This document shows, one piece after another, positions 1 through 9,600 of a DNA stretch of 12,019 nt. Under the pieces are notes generated by a model that saw only the letters and a list, made by a program, of their open reading frames with translations, did no database searches and was not told where the DNA came from. Made by a program: the position numbers and the translations under genes. Each line of letters starts with the position of its first letter. The stretch's first letter is position 1. Source of the DNA: Bacteroides sp. CAG:1076 (GTDB taxonomy: Bacteria > Bacteroidota > Bacteroidia > Bacteroidales > Bacteroidaceae); NCBI GenBank assembly GCA_000436795.1, contig HF993202.1, forward strand, positions 11,247-23,265, given 5' to 3'.

Positions 1-1
1 G

Positions 2-640
2 AGTTTCAACATCGGACATTTTCAGTCGGATTTGTTGGTGGAAGGATTTTATACATCTTTGGATGATGTCTTTTATTTGAAGGGGGTAGGGAAGGATGCT
101 GATACTGGTGCCGAAATTCAGGAAAGATGTAACGGATATGGAGCACGTGTGTATGGAGCCAATATCGACTATAAAATAGCTCACGGGCGTGAAGCACAAT
201 TGCAACTTGGTTTTACCTTGCAGCAAAGTCGATATACTGAGGCTGTAAACTGGAGTGAAGATTCAGATGTTGCTCCTATTAAACGCATGCCTCGTACACC
301 GGATTATTACGGCTATTTTACTTTTACTTCAGCCCCACTGAAGAATTTTGATTTTTCTTTCTCTGGAATCTATACAGGGCCGATGGTTGTTCCTCACTTT
401 GCCGGTTATATTGAAAAAGACCGACTGGAACATACACCGAATTTTATGGAGCTGAACCTGAAGTTGAATTATACATTTGTGCTGAATGACCACTTGAAGC
501 TTCAAGTGAATGGTGGTGTACAGAACATGTTTAATGCTTTCCAGAAAGATTTGGATAAAGGTGCTTTACGTGATTCGAAGTATTTTTATGGGCCAACTCA
601 ACCCCGAACATATTTTATCGGGATTAAATTCTTCAATTAA
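2..640 (+). CDS. TonB-dependent outer-membrane receptor, C-terminal part (5' end outside window)
   Basis: The frame is open from the window edge and ends with TAA at 638-640, giving 212 residues. The edge codons still read as barrel sequence (SFNIGHFQSDLLVEGFYTSL), so the TTG at 32 is not the true start. Alternating hydrophobic and polar strands, an NMFNAF-type turn near the end and the aromatic C-terminus YFIGIKFFN are typical of the last strands of a TonB-dependent receptor barrel. Such receptors import siderophores, cobalamin or glycans across the outer membrane using TonB energy. The plug domain is missing from view, so the substrate cannot be named. No SusD gene follows it and the next gene converges on it, so it ends its own transcription unit. 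I am confident of the class, not of the ligand. Confidence 0.85.
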   Translation, partial: SFNIGHFQSDLLVEGFYTSLDDVFYLKGVGKDADTGAEIQERCNGYGARVYGANIDYKIAHGREAQLQLGFTLQQSRYTEAVNWSEDSDVAPIKRMPRTPDYYGYFTFTSAPLKNFDFSFSGIYTGPMVVPHFAGYIEKDRLEHTPNFMELNLKLNYTFVLNDHLKLQVNGGVQNMFNAFQKDLDKGALRDSKYFYGPTQPRTYFIGIKFFN

Positions 641-684
641 TCCATTGGTAAGCTGTTGTTTTCTGACACGGTAATCGAACAAAT

Positions 685-725
685 AAATCCGGATTTCAGC
701 CAACTATTTGCTGAAATCCGGATTT
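685..725. terminator. Bidirectional intrinsic terminator between convergent genes
   Basis: A perfect 16-bp inverted repeat has arms at 685-700 and 710-725 (left arm AAATCCGGATTTCAGC) and a 9-nt loop. On the plus strand it is followed by a T-rich stretch (TTATTGTTAG). On the minus strand it is followed by the complement of GAACAAATAAA, also T-rich. It lies 45 bp after the receptor stop and 30 bp after the GH18 stop, so it can end both transcripts. Confidence 0.85.
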
Positions 726-754
726 TATTGTTAGTAATACTTTAAAGTATCAGT

Positions 755-2728
755 TTATCTGCTGAAAGTATATACATGGCCTGCTGAATGCGCTTCCGTT
801 ACATCCATAACAGAAGTTTTTGTATTATCGTCCACTTTAAATAGTCCAAAGCCATATCTGCCATTCAAAGGCGATGAACTATAATAATACATTTGTACAG
901 CTCCATTAGGAGAACTTTCCAGAATATATTTGCCATATGCATAGTTGTCAACCGCACTCCATTTCTGTCCGCTGTAAGTACCGATAGTCAAAACATAATT
1001 GCCTGCATTCTCTCCAGTAGTAGGAGTGCCCACTATTTCTTCTGTTGCATCAATAAAGATACTACCATCTTCATTGTACTGTGCAATGAACGGGTATTGA
1101 TCGGTAATGGCTTTTACTTTGCTTGAGTAATTTTCCCAGCCATATACTTTGTAAGTATTAGCTTCATCTCCTTCGGCAATTGTAACAGTAAATTCTTTCG
1201 AGTTAGTCCAGTCCCACCATGGTCCAGCTTCGTAATAATACAAAGAGGAACCGCTTGCCTTGACTGTCCAAGTTCCTAACCATTCTTCATAAGTCGGTTT
1301 AGAGTATTGCACAGGAGAAGTTTCTGTACGGGCATAAGTGTTTCCTGTCCATTCTACTGTATCATCCCAAAGAATTGATGATACTTGATTGAATGTTGAA
1401 GTATACAGTTTACTTGATTTTAAGTTATAGAATGCCATATAACCGTAACCATTATTTTTGACTTTTTGCAAACTCGATTCGGAAACAGGAACAACAACAG
1501 GACTTCCGTTACTATCGGCAATTAGTGTAATTGCATATGGCGCTTCTATTTTGTTGTCTATGTCTTGACCATAATATTCGAAGAAAGAGCCATAACGACC
1601 ATATACAGTATAATCAATTAAACTTTCAACTTCAGAGCCAAGAGGATGATCGCTGTACAGATACCAATAAATACCAAAGGCTATACCTTCTTCTTTAGGT
1701 AATTCTTCACGGCATGCTTTCAATAGATTTGTATAGTTTTCAGGTGTACATTCAGCAGTACTTGCTACAACACCTGTTCCAGACTGTGCACTACCTTTGA
1801 AGCTTCCTTCGGCATAAGAAGAATATTCATCGTCGAAGTCAATTCCATCCAGGCCGTAAATATCTACATAATATTTTAATTCTTTGGCGAAAGCTTTAGC
1901 TCCTTCTTCACTTAAGCTACGCATGCCGGCGTCATCGTGATTACCCAAGATGGACAAATGTACTTTGATACCTTTTTCTTGTAATGGACGGATAATCTTG
2001 TCTGCATTATGAAGAACATAACTGACTTGTTCGTTGCAATAAATATAAGGTTTTCCATCACTATCCAGATTAATGTTGGCAGCAAAGATACTTACGATGT
2101 CGAAGAATGGTTCTCCATTAGAAAGAGTATATTCGCCAGCGTTCAGTGGGTTCTCATTATTTACTTCGATGTAACACAAATTTTTGATTGCTTTATTGTG
2201 CTGTGGATAAGTAACCGATTTAACCTGATATATGTAAGACGAATTATTGCTTGATACAGTTACGCCGTTATCGGCTGTAGCTGTAATAGCTACGGCATTA
2301 CCAGAATTTCCTGCCGGAATATTGACATCAATGTAGTCTGAAATTCTCTTACCAGCTGGAATTGTTACTTCTCCGTTGTTTGATAAGGTAGCACCTTCAT
2401 ATGTTGTATAATTCGTACCATTAGCAGCATTATAGGCGGTCAGTGCATCGTTGTCAATCTTGAATGTTACTTTGGTGTCCTGAGTAGCTGTCTTGCTCAG
2501 TTCAAAATAAACATGACCTGTGGCTTTTTCACCATTCTTTGCTGTCAGTGTAGCTCCCATTTGTGCTCCGGCAGCCGAACGTACAGCACCAAATGTACCA
2601 TCCACATTACCCCATGGGTTGGTTATTCCATTTGTGATTTCAATATCGTCTTCACAGGCAGTGAAAGTAGTTCCCGCTAATGCGAGAACCACTGCCATGA
2701 AAGCTAATTTAAAACTTATATATCTCAT
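755..2728 (-). CDS. Surface GH18 endo-beta-N-acetylglucosaminidase (Endo H/F type), DUF1735 + GH18 + C-terminal beta domain
   Basis: This 657-residue lipoprotein should cut between the two core GlcNAc residues of N-glycans, releasing the glycan from host glycoprotein at the cell surface. The signal peptide ends at Cys25 (TTFTAC), followed by acidic EDDIE. Residues about 45-170 are a DUF1735 (BT_3987-like) beta domain. Residues about 178-465 are the GH18 barrel: KVHLSILGNHDDAG (255-268) resembles the Endo H active-site strand, and the catalytic motif DGIDFDDE (294-301) is complete, with Glu301 as acid/base and Asp299 as its partner. Residues about 478-657, starting YEEWLGTWTV, form an extra lipocalin-like beta domain. 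It is the last gene of the operon, 28 bp after the LamG gene. From memory, the B. thetaiotaomicron counterpart BT3987 is shorter (about 476 residues). High-mannose specificity is inferred from operon similarity only. Confidence 0.9.
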   Translation of the reverse strand: MRYISFKLAFMAVVLALAGTTFTACEDDIEITNGITNPWGNVDGTFGAVRSAAGAQMGATLTAKNGEKATGHVYFELSKTATQDTKVTFKIDNDALTAYNAANGTNYTTYEGATLSNNGEVTIPAGKRISDYIDVNIPAGNSGNAVAITATADNGVTVSSNNSSYIYQVKSVTYPQHNKAIKNLCYIEVNNENPLNAGEYTLSNGEPFFDIVSIFAANINLDSDGKPYIYCNEQVSYVLHNADKIIRPLQEKGIKVHLSILGNHDDAGMRSLSEEGAKAFAKELKYYVDIYGLDGIDFDDEYSSYAEGSFKGSAQSGTGVVASTAECTPENYTNLLKACREELPKEEGIAFGIYWYLYSDHPLGSEVESLIDYTVYGRYGSFFEYYGQDIDNKIEAPYAITLIADSNGSPVVVPVSESSLQKVKNNGYGYMAFYNLKSSKLYTSTFNQVSSILWDDTVEWTGNTYARTETSPVQYSKPTYEEWLGTWTVKASGSSLYYYEAGPWWDWTNSKEFTVTIAEGDEANTYKVYGWENYSSKVKAITDQYPFIAQYNEDGSIFIDATEEIVGTPTTGENAGNYVLTIGTYSGQKWSAVDNYAYGKYILESSPNGAVQMYYYSSSPLNGRYGFGLFKVDDNTKTSVMDVTEAHSAGHVYTFSR

Positions 2729-2756
2729 AATAAATTACAAATTAAATTTAAGGTAT

Positions 2757-3950
2757 TCATTCATTTGTTGCAGGAAGACTTACTTCCAACCATGTAGCTT
2801 CACTCTGAAATACACCATTATTGCCGTACTGGCTATAATCTTTTACATCATTTGTTTGATTATCACACAATTTCCAGTAGAGAATAAGATTCTCTTCACT
2901 TTCAGGATTTTCTACTACATAAAAATGGTTGTCTGCGTTGATTTCTTCCTTTGTTAATACTTTATCCCATACGCGAACTTCAGAAATTCTTCCTTCGAAC
3001 CATCGGTTATCATTATAAGAATGTCCTACCCAAAAACTTCTTGGTTTGCCGTCATTATCATTCGAATGCTCTGGACTCCAATCTACCGTGCCGGCATTTA
3101 CTCCTGTAAAGTGATCAACTTCTACTCCATTAAAGTACACGTACAAATCTTGTGCTTCACTATCATAAGTAACAGCGACATGTGTCCATGTATTCAGGTT
3201 TACAGCTTTTGATACGGCAAAGTTTCCAGCACCGCTTGTTGCTATTTGCAGAACATTAGGATCCAGACCTGCATCACCAAAGCGCAGCAGGAAGCCTCCT
3301 TCTGTTCCCATTAATGTACTGATGCCACTTTCATGTCCATCACCAAATACTGTTGGGTAAATCAGAGCTTCGGCAGTCAGTTTTTTCAGTTTAAACTTTT
3401 CGGGAGTAGCCCAGGCATCTGTATAAATAGCATTCTTTGTAATATCTGGTACGACATCAATCAAGGCACCTTTTCTTACGACATAGTATTGGGTCTTGTT
3501 AGATGCCAGAATGTCTATGCTGCAACTTGTGACTGTAACAGGTAATACATAAGTTTTACTATCATCAATAACGTCAAGTCCCTTGAATTTGATGGCAATA
3601 GGATCTGAGTTCAAACTTCCCGCAGGAATTATTCCTGAGGTTGTTGATAATTCATAGTTTTCAGATGGGAGCATTTCCATTCCACTGGTATAGTATATAC
3701 CTTCGTATGCTTTCACCAAATTTGCGTCAGCTGCAATAGTGAAGGTAACATCCTGTCCTTCCGGTTTAGGAATAGATAATGTGAACTCTTGAATCTCTTC
3801 TACTGAAGTCGGTTTTATCAAGACTGTAGCGGGATTACTATCCGTCATGAATATCTTATTGCTAAAATTTTCTATATCGTCTGTACAGCTGGTAGCCAGA
3901 GCTCCGCTTAACAGCGCCAAAGAAATGAAAGAAATATTTTTAATTTTCAT
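2757..3950 (-). CDS. DUF1735 + LamG/concanavalin-A-like surface lipoprotein, probable glycan-binding protein
   Basis: A 397-residue lipoprotein with its signal peptide ending at Cys22 (ALATSC) and acidic residues after it (TDDIE). Residues about 35-160 form a DUF1735-type beta domain, with the family's typical IPAG turn at 108-111. Residues about 185-390 are a LamG_3 jelly roll, shown by TWTHVAVTYD (254-263), DLYVYFNGVEVD (268-279) and GRISEVRVWDKVLTKEEI (320-337). No catalytic motif is visible. It lies between the dead and the active GH18 genes (8 bp and 28 bp gaps) and matches BT3986 of B. thetaiotaomicron in position and domain order, as I recall it. The likely role is to bind glycan or glycoprotein at the cell surface. 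Binding is inferred from the fold and context. Confidence 0.85.
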   Translation of the reverse strand: MKIKNISFISLALLSGALATSCTDDIENFSNKIFMTDSNPATVLIKPTSVEEIQEFTLSIPKPEGQDVTFTIAADANLVKAYEGIYYTSGMEMLPSENYELSTTSGIIPAGSLNSDPIAIKFKGLDVIDDSKTYVLPVTVTSCSIDILASNKTQYYVVRKGALIDVVPDITKNAIYTDAWATPEKFKLKKLTAEALIYPTVFGDGHESGISTLMGTEGGFLLRFGDAGLDPNVLQIATSGAGNFAVSKAVNLNTWTHVAVTYDSEAQDLYVYFNGVEVDHFTGVNAGTVDWSPEHSNDNDGKPRSFWVGHSYNDNRWFEGRISEVRVWDKVLTKEEINADNHFYVVENPESEENLILYWKLCDNQTNDVKDYSQYGNNGVFQSEATWLEVSLPATNE

Positions 3951-3958
3951 AATTCTGA

Positions 3959-4978
3959 TTATTTAGTTGGAGCCGGGTTCAATATATTAATAGCTTCTTT
4001 TACGTAAGTGTAAGTTCCACCTGTAGCATAGTAATCGTTTTGTACGTTATATATAGCGATACCAGCTCTTGTGAAACCATCTGTTTCAGGATATCCTGCT
4101 GCCACCCAATAAGCAACTTCACTCAGTGCACGTACGTCTGTATCCCAATATCCTGTTTTCTTATCTGAAGTGTCAGCTCCTGTTGTTGATACTGCAATAA
4201 CAATATTATCAGTAGGAACACCTTCGGTAAGAGCACTTTTTACAATGAGTAACAACTGGTTTGTATCAGTTACCTTATCAATATCTAAAATGATATGCTC
4301 GCAATCGTTTAATATTGTTTTGTCTGTCAAGTTTTGAGGTTTCCCTTGCCATGTCAGCAACTTATCCTGATTTTCAGTTTTCCAGTTCTTTACAGCAGTC
4401 AACACAATATTTTGTGTTGTTGTATAAGCTTCTTTTTCTGCTGTATTCATAAATGTAGGATCTTGCCCCACAAACTTGACAATCACTCCGTCGAAAGATG
4501 AAGAGTATGCCAGTTGTTTATCCAGCTCAGATTGAAGATAAGCATTGAAGTCAGCTGCACTACCTTCTGTGCCAGCTACTGCCTGCTGATCTTCCCATGT
4601 TGTCTTGATATCGTCGTAACTGATTGTATAAACAACTTTTGACCCTTTGCTATGCATTGTTTCAATGTCAGATTTTTCAAAGTCAGCAAGAGCTTCTGGA
4701 TACATTAGTGCAACAATATCTACACTATCAGGTATATTAGTCATGTGCTGTGCAGGGCTGGCAGGTACTTTTGTACTATTGTCGAACCATGCATATACGA
4801 TTTTATGCTCTGCATTCTTGTAGTCACGAAGGCTTTGTAGATAATTGGCATAGGCTTCCGGGTTTTGTTCTTGTGCAGTTGGTCTGTTGATATCCAGACT
4901 TTCCACATCGGTGCAAGAAGCCATAGACAAGCTTCCCATCACGAGCAATCCCAGCGCTGATTTTATTATATTTTTCAT
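3959..4978 (-). CDS. Catalytically dead GH18-fold lipoprotein, probable surface glycan-binding protein
   Basis: A 339-residue lipoprotein with Cys22 (SMASC) followed by TDVES. The body resembles a GH18 barrel of the putative Bacteroides GH18 group: KIVYAWFDN (59-67) in the first strand, KVVYTISYDD (114-123) in the strand before the active site, and SFDGVIVKFVG (161-171) where DGxDxDxE should be. Only Asp163 of the motif remains. The other acids are replaced by Ile166, Lys168 and Val170, so hydrolysis by the GH18 mechanism is not expected. There is no extra domain. It sits between susD and the LamG gene, where loci of this type carry a surface glycan-binding protein (BT3985, and BT1045 in the complex N-glycan locus, from memory). 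The likely role is to hold N-glycan for SusD/SusC. Fold assignment is from motifs and context. Confidence 0.82.
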   Translation of the reverse strand: MKNIIKSALGLLVMGSLSMASCTDVESLDINRPTAQEQNPEAYANYLQSLRDYKNAEHKIVYAWFDNSTKVPASPAQHMTNIPDSVDIVALMYPEALADFEKSDIETMHSKGSKVVYTISYDDIKTTWEDQQAVAGTEGSAADFNAYLQSELDKQLAYSSSFDGVIVKFVGQDPTFMNTAEKEAYTTTQNIVLTAVKNWKTENQDKLLTWQGKPQNLTDKTILNDCEHIILDIDKVTDTNQLLLIVKSALTEGVPTDNIVIAVSTTGADTSDKKTGYWDTDVRALSEVAYWVAAGYPETDGFTRAGIAIYNVQNDYYATGGTYTYVKEAINILNPAPTK

Positions 4979-5006
4979 AAGATACCAATGATTTTAGATT
5001 ATAAAA

Positions 5007-6638
5007 TTAGTTACCTGCCTGAATGTTTTCTCTTCCAGGTTTTTTGTCCCACCAAACTTTAGTGGCATAATTGTCTGCGCCTCCCAGAGCAGAAAGTGCT
5101 CCCGGCATATTTACAGCATTGCTTACATATTCGTCTGAAGGATAAGGAATACGGTTGGCGCCTACATTAGAGTCAACTACTCCTGCACTCTTGTTTCCTG
5201 CTTCAGTAGAAGGCATCAGGCGAGGATAGCCAGTACGGCGGTGGTCGGCCCAGGATTCATTTCCCAGCATCCAGTTTGCAATCCATTTCTGTGTAATAAT
5301 ACGTTCCTGTTTAACTTCTTCACTTGCTGTTTCATCCCATGCTATTGTGATAGAAGACAGTTGCGATGCATAACTGTTTGTTCCGGCAGGGTCACTGTAT
5401 GCTGTTGGCTTGCTTGTATTATCTGTCAGATAAGTGGAAGCTCCGTTTACTCCCCATTGTTCGAATGACAATGTTACGCCATCTTCATAATATTCTTTGG
5501 CTGTTTTTGATCCAACATTAAAATTGAATGAAGGTAGTTTGGCTTCAGCACGCAGGAATGCAACTTCGGCAGCATTCATCCAATAAATAGGATCACCTTG
5601 ACCAATATTTACTCCCGAATATTTACGGACATTATTACCCAGACTGGTAAGTTCAATACTACGTCGGATACCTACATATTCCATTCCTTCTCCCCATTCC
5701 GACTTTACAAAGTATTTCTCGCGTCGAGGATCGTTATAACCGTTCATGTAACAGATAATATCGGCAGCAGCGTGAGTATCACCACCTGTTTCAGTTCCTT
5801 CTGCTGCATTATATCGAGTTGCAGTGTACAGCGGATTGGTTGTCGTTCCGAAGTAATTCCATTGAGCGTTGTCTGCATTTGATTCGATGACACCACCATT
5901 TTCTTCTTTTACTGCATCTTCAGCCCATTGCTTAGCCTTTGCAGGAGCAGCATAAGAAATACGCATAGCCAAACGGAGTTTCAATGAATTTGCGAATTTA
6001 ATCCATTTGGTGAGGTCGCCACTATATACATAATCGGCAGTTGCTGTCAGCGCAGCTTCCGGATTGGCTTGCAGCACCTGTACAGCTTCTGTCAGTTCCT
6101 GGAAGAAAGTGTCGTAAACCTTTTCCTGTGTATCATAAGGAGTCGTAATAGAACCGTCCTTTCCTATTTCTGTGTAAGGAATAGGTCCATAAGCATCCGT
6201 GACACGACTCATGGCTGCTACCTTGATTATTTTAGCAATAGCCAAAGGAACCTGATTACCTGTTTGTGTAGCAAGATTTTCTATGGCAGTAAGATTAGTA
6301 TATAGAATAGGAATAATACGATCCGATTTCAGGAATACTCTTGTCCAGTCGTCTGAAGCATTGAAATTGGCAATTGTCTTACTCCACGATGTATTACTAT
6401 CGGCAAAATATCCACCATAGGGACCACCCAGCAGACAGTCTGTAAACTGTGCAGTATTAACGTCGGATGAAACGACACAGCTGGCCAAATTATTCATGGC
6501 AGAACCCAGTGCATAATCGTCTGCACTCAAATCTCCCGGTTGATAAGGATTAGAGTTTATTTCCAGATAGTCGCCGGTACAAGCTACGCTGGCAACTGTC
6601 AAGGTTCCTAATAACAATTTATTTATGAAACTTCTCAT
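5007..6638 (-). CDS. SusD-like outer-membrane glycan-binding lipoprotein (SusD-like_2 type)
   Basis: A 543-residue lipoprotein with Cys20 (ASVAC) and then TGDYLE. The mature N-terminus reads LEINSNPYQP, as in the SusD-like_2/RagB group. TDAYGPIPYTE (147-157) and DLTKWIKFANSLKLRLAMRI (208-227) are hallmark stretches of the family's alpha-helical TPR-like core, and the C-terminus (TKVWWDKKP) is also family-like. SusD proteins cap their SusC barrel at the cell surface and deliver oligosaccharide into it. The gene follows susC with a 12-bp gap. The lipobox has Ser rather than Leu or Val at -3, which is unusual but tolerated in Bacteroidetes. Ligand specificity cannot be read from the sequence; N-glycan is inferred from the neighbours. 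Confidence 0.93.
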   Translation of the reverse strand: MRSFINKLLLGTLTVASVACTGDYLEINSNPYQPGDLSADDYALGSAMNNLASCVVSSDVNTAQFTDCLLGGPYGGYFADSNTSWSKTIANFNASDDWTRVFLKSDRIIPILYTNLTAIENLATQTGNQVPLAIAKIIKVAAMSRVTDAYGPIPYTEIGKDGSITTPYDTQEKVYDTFFQELTEAVQVLQANPEAALTATADYVYSGDLTKWIKFANSLKLRLAMRISYAAPAKAKQWAEDAVKEENGGVIESNADNAQWNYFGTTTNPLYTATRYNAAEGTETGGDTHAAADIICYMNGYNDPRREKYFVKSEWGEGMEYVGIRRSIELTSLGNNVRKYSGVNIGQGDPIYWMNAAEVAFLRAEAKLPSFNFNVGSKTAKEYYEDGVTLSFEQWGVNGASTYLTDNTSKPTAYSDPAGTNSYASQLSSITIAWDETASEEVKQERIITQKWIANWMLGNESWADHRRTGYPRLMPSTEAGNKSAGVVDSNVGANRIPYPSDEYVSNAVNMPGALSALGGADNYATKVWWDKKPGRENIQAGN

Positions 6639-6650
6639 AGCGTTTTACGT

Positions 6651-9600
6651 TTAAAATTTTAAAGTTACACTACAACCAATGTTGCGGGTTGAAGGCATCA
6701 TAAAGTAGTCGATACCTTGGTAGAAATTATTTGTAGAAGCGACGTTTTCAGGATCGAACGGAGCTTTGCAATAAAGCAGCCACAAATTACGTCCTACGAG
6801 TGAAATCGTCAGGTCGCATACATCACCCAGCATTTTACGTGGGAATGTATATCCTATTGAAGCTTCCTGTAAACGGACGTTGGTTGCCGAATAAGTATAA
6901 TATTGTGCAACAGCGTCACCGCTACCAATACCACGATACCATGCTTCCGGATTAATCTGGTCATTGCCGTTTACTAATACGTAACCTTGGTCACGTGCTT
7001 CGGCTGTAGATTCAGATACACCGAAATCATCGAGCATTGCTTGTGTACGAGAGAATACCACACCCCCCAGACGTGCAGAAATCATGAAGCCAAAACGGAA
7101 GTTGTTCCACGAGAAGTCATTGCGCCATGCCATGTTTGCTTTGGGCAATACACTACCTAATTTAATATAATCGTCTACGTTCGAAATTGTTTCAGTCGCA
7201 ATCTGTCCGGTTGCATCTACATAGATATTGCCGTTAGCATCACGTTTCAAGTCACGGTTTGAATAAATGTCACCCATTGAACCTCCTTCTTTCAATAAGA
7301 AACGTGCAGAGCCCAGTCCGCCCATGTTCAATGTACTGATAGAAAATGATTCTCCGGTTGCAGGATTGATTGCATTGTCGGCCAATTCCAAAATCTTGTT
7401 TTGGTTGGTAGAGAATGTATAATTGCTGCTCCAGTGGAATTTGTTCCATTCTTTTTCATATCCTAAGGACAATTCGATACCCTGGTTTCGTACGGCACCA
7501 GTCTGTATATAAAGAGCTGAATAGCCTGATACACCCAGTTCCGGGTTGAATGTCTGATTCTTGGTAACCGTATTATAGTAAGTTAAGTCCAAGTTGAAGT
7601 CTTTCAAGAAGCGCATGGTTAAACCTACTTCCCATGATTCGGTACGTTCCGGCTTCAAGTTATACAGAGGGTACTGAGTTGTATTACTCCATTGTCCGGT
7701 ACTTGCATCCCATTCATAACGCGGATTGGCGATATAACGTTCAAAAGCCGTACCTACCGATGCGAAAGAAGCACGCAGTTTCATGTATGAAAGATAATCC
7801 TGATTCAGATTCGGCATCAGTTCAGATAGTACAACTGAAGCACCCACTGATGGATAGAAGAACGATTTGCTTGTAGAGTTAGGACCTGCCAGCTGTGAAG
7901 GCCAGTCATTACGTCCGGTCAATGTCAGGTAATAAGTACTCTTGTAACCAATTTCGGCAGAAGCGAAGATTGATTGAGTCTGTTCTCTCCATCCGCTTTG
8001 CAGGCGAGAAGTCTTCTTTGCACTTAAGTTCTGTATATTAAACTCGTTGGCAAGTCCCGGAGTTTCTCCTTCAAAAGCAGAAGTTCCGTCGGCGATAGGT
8101 CCACGAATTTCGAGTACATCCGAACGCATATCTGTAAATGAAGTACCGATATTGGCTTGCAAGCTCCAGTCTTCACCAAATGTTTTGTTGATGTTTACCA
8201 GGAAGTCTGCATAAAGCTGTTTATCTTTTGATGTAGCATTTGTATACAAACCACGGTTAGACATTTCTGTCATTTGAGTGTTGGTTCCTGCATAATATTT
8301 TTCGGTATAGGTATTGATTGAATTATCCAGACGGACACGTCCGCTTACACTTAACCAATCCAGAATCTTGTAGCTCAGACTTGCGTTCAGCATATAACGG
8401 TCTTTGTCATTGTTACGCAACTGACGGTAATTTACCCAATACGGGTTCTGCATGACAATACCGGCATCGCCTACAGGCCAGTATTGTGTATTGAGCTTAC
8501 GTACCGGATCGTAGCGTTCGTACATCTTGATATCTTCCCAGTCGTTACCACGCGGGAACAGATATGCACCAACGATAGGGTTGTTATATGTTCCCTGATT
8601 AACCATATTCTGGTCCTTTTGAAGTACATAAGTAGCACCTACATCCAAAGTCATTTTATCATCAAGGAAGGTTGTTGTGTTGCGGAAGCTGAAGTTGTAA
8701 CGAGAGTATTTGTTATTGGGAACAATACCTCTTGAGTTTACAGCTGCAGCCGATGCATAAGTCTGATTCTTCTCAGTACCTGTAGAAAGAGATATACTTT
8801 CTGTTCCGGTAATACCTGTCTGGAAGTAATCGCTGACAGGATCGAAACCATACGAATTGGCTTCGTTCAGTCTTTTTCCCCAGCTGTGAATCTGGTCTGC
8901 ATCAGAATAAGAACTTCCTGTTCCATAGCGGTTCTGGAATTTCGGTGTGACAAATGTGTTTGAGAATTCCGTATTGCTGTTTACTGTAATGCTTAAACGT
9001 CCTTCCTTTCCTTTTTTGGTTGTGATGACGATAGCACCGTTTGCTGCATCAGAACCATAAAGTGCCGCTGCAGCCGCACCGGTCAGCACAGACATTGATT
9101 CGATATCTTCCGGATTGATATCTGCAATAGGTTCAGTTGCACCTTTTGAACTAAATTCTGTACCCCCTTCGTTTGTACCTGCATACATAGGTACTCCGTC
9201 GATTACGTAGAGGGCATTCGAAGACTGCATGATAGATTTTGTACCACGCATTACAACTTTTGATACACCACCGACACCGGATGATGATGCATTGATGGTA
9301 ACGCCGGCTACTTTACCACTCAATGAGTTGATGAAGTTAGCATCTTTGTTTCTTGTCAATTCATCGGCATTTACCTGCTGCACATTGTATGACAAGGCTT
9401 TTTCTGAACGTTTGATACCCAACGCCGTTACTACTACTTCTTCCAGCACTTCGGTATCTTCTTTCATGGTAATGTCGATTGTGTTTTTACCGGTAACCGA
9501 CATTTCTACGTTTTTATATCCCACATAAGAATATTGTAGAATAGCTCCATCGGGTACTGTCAATGAATAATTACCATCAAAGTCGGTAATAGCTCCGTTG

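Noticed and set aside
32..34. TTG at 32 as the start of a small 202-residue protein
   Set aside because: The same frame is open to the window edge with receptor-like barrel sequence, so the gene is a truncated receptor rather than a small protein.
2520..2957. A 145-codon plus-strand frame spanning the GH18/LamG gene junction
   Set aside because: It is antisense to two clear genes, matches no recognisable domain, and has no promoter or ribosome-binding site that I can see.
3959..4978. Calling the 339-residue GH18-like protein an active endoglycosidase
   Set aside because: Three of the four acids of the DGxDxDxE motif, including the catalytic Glu, are replaced by Ile, Lys and Val.
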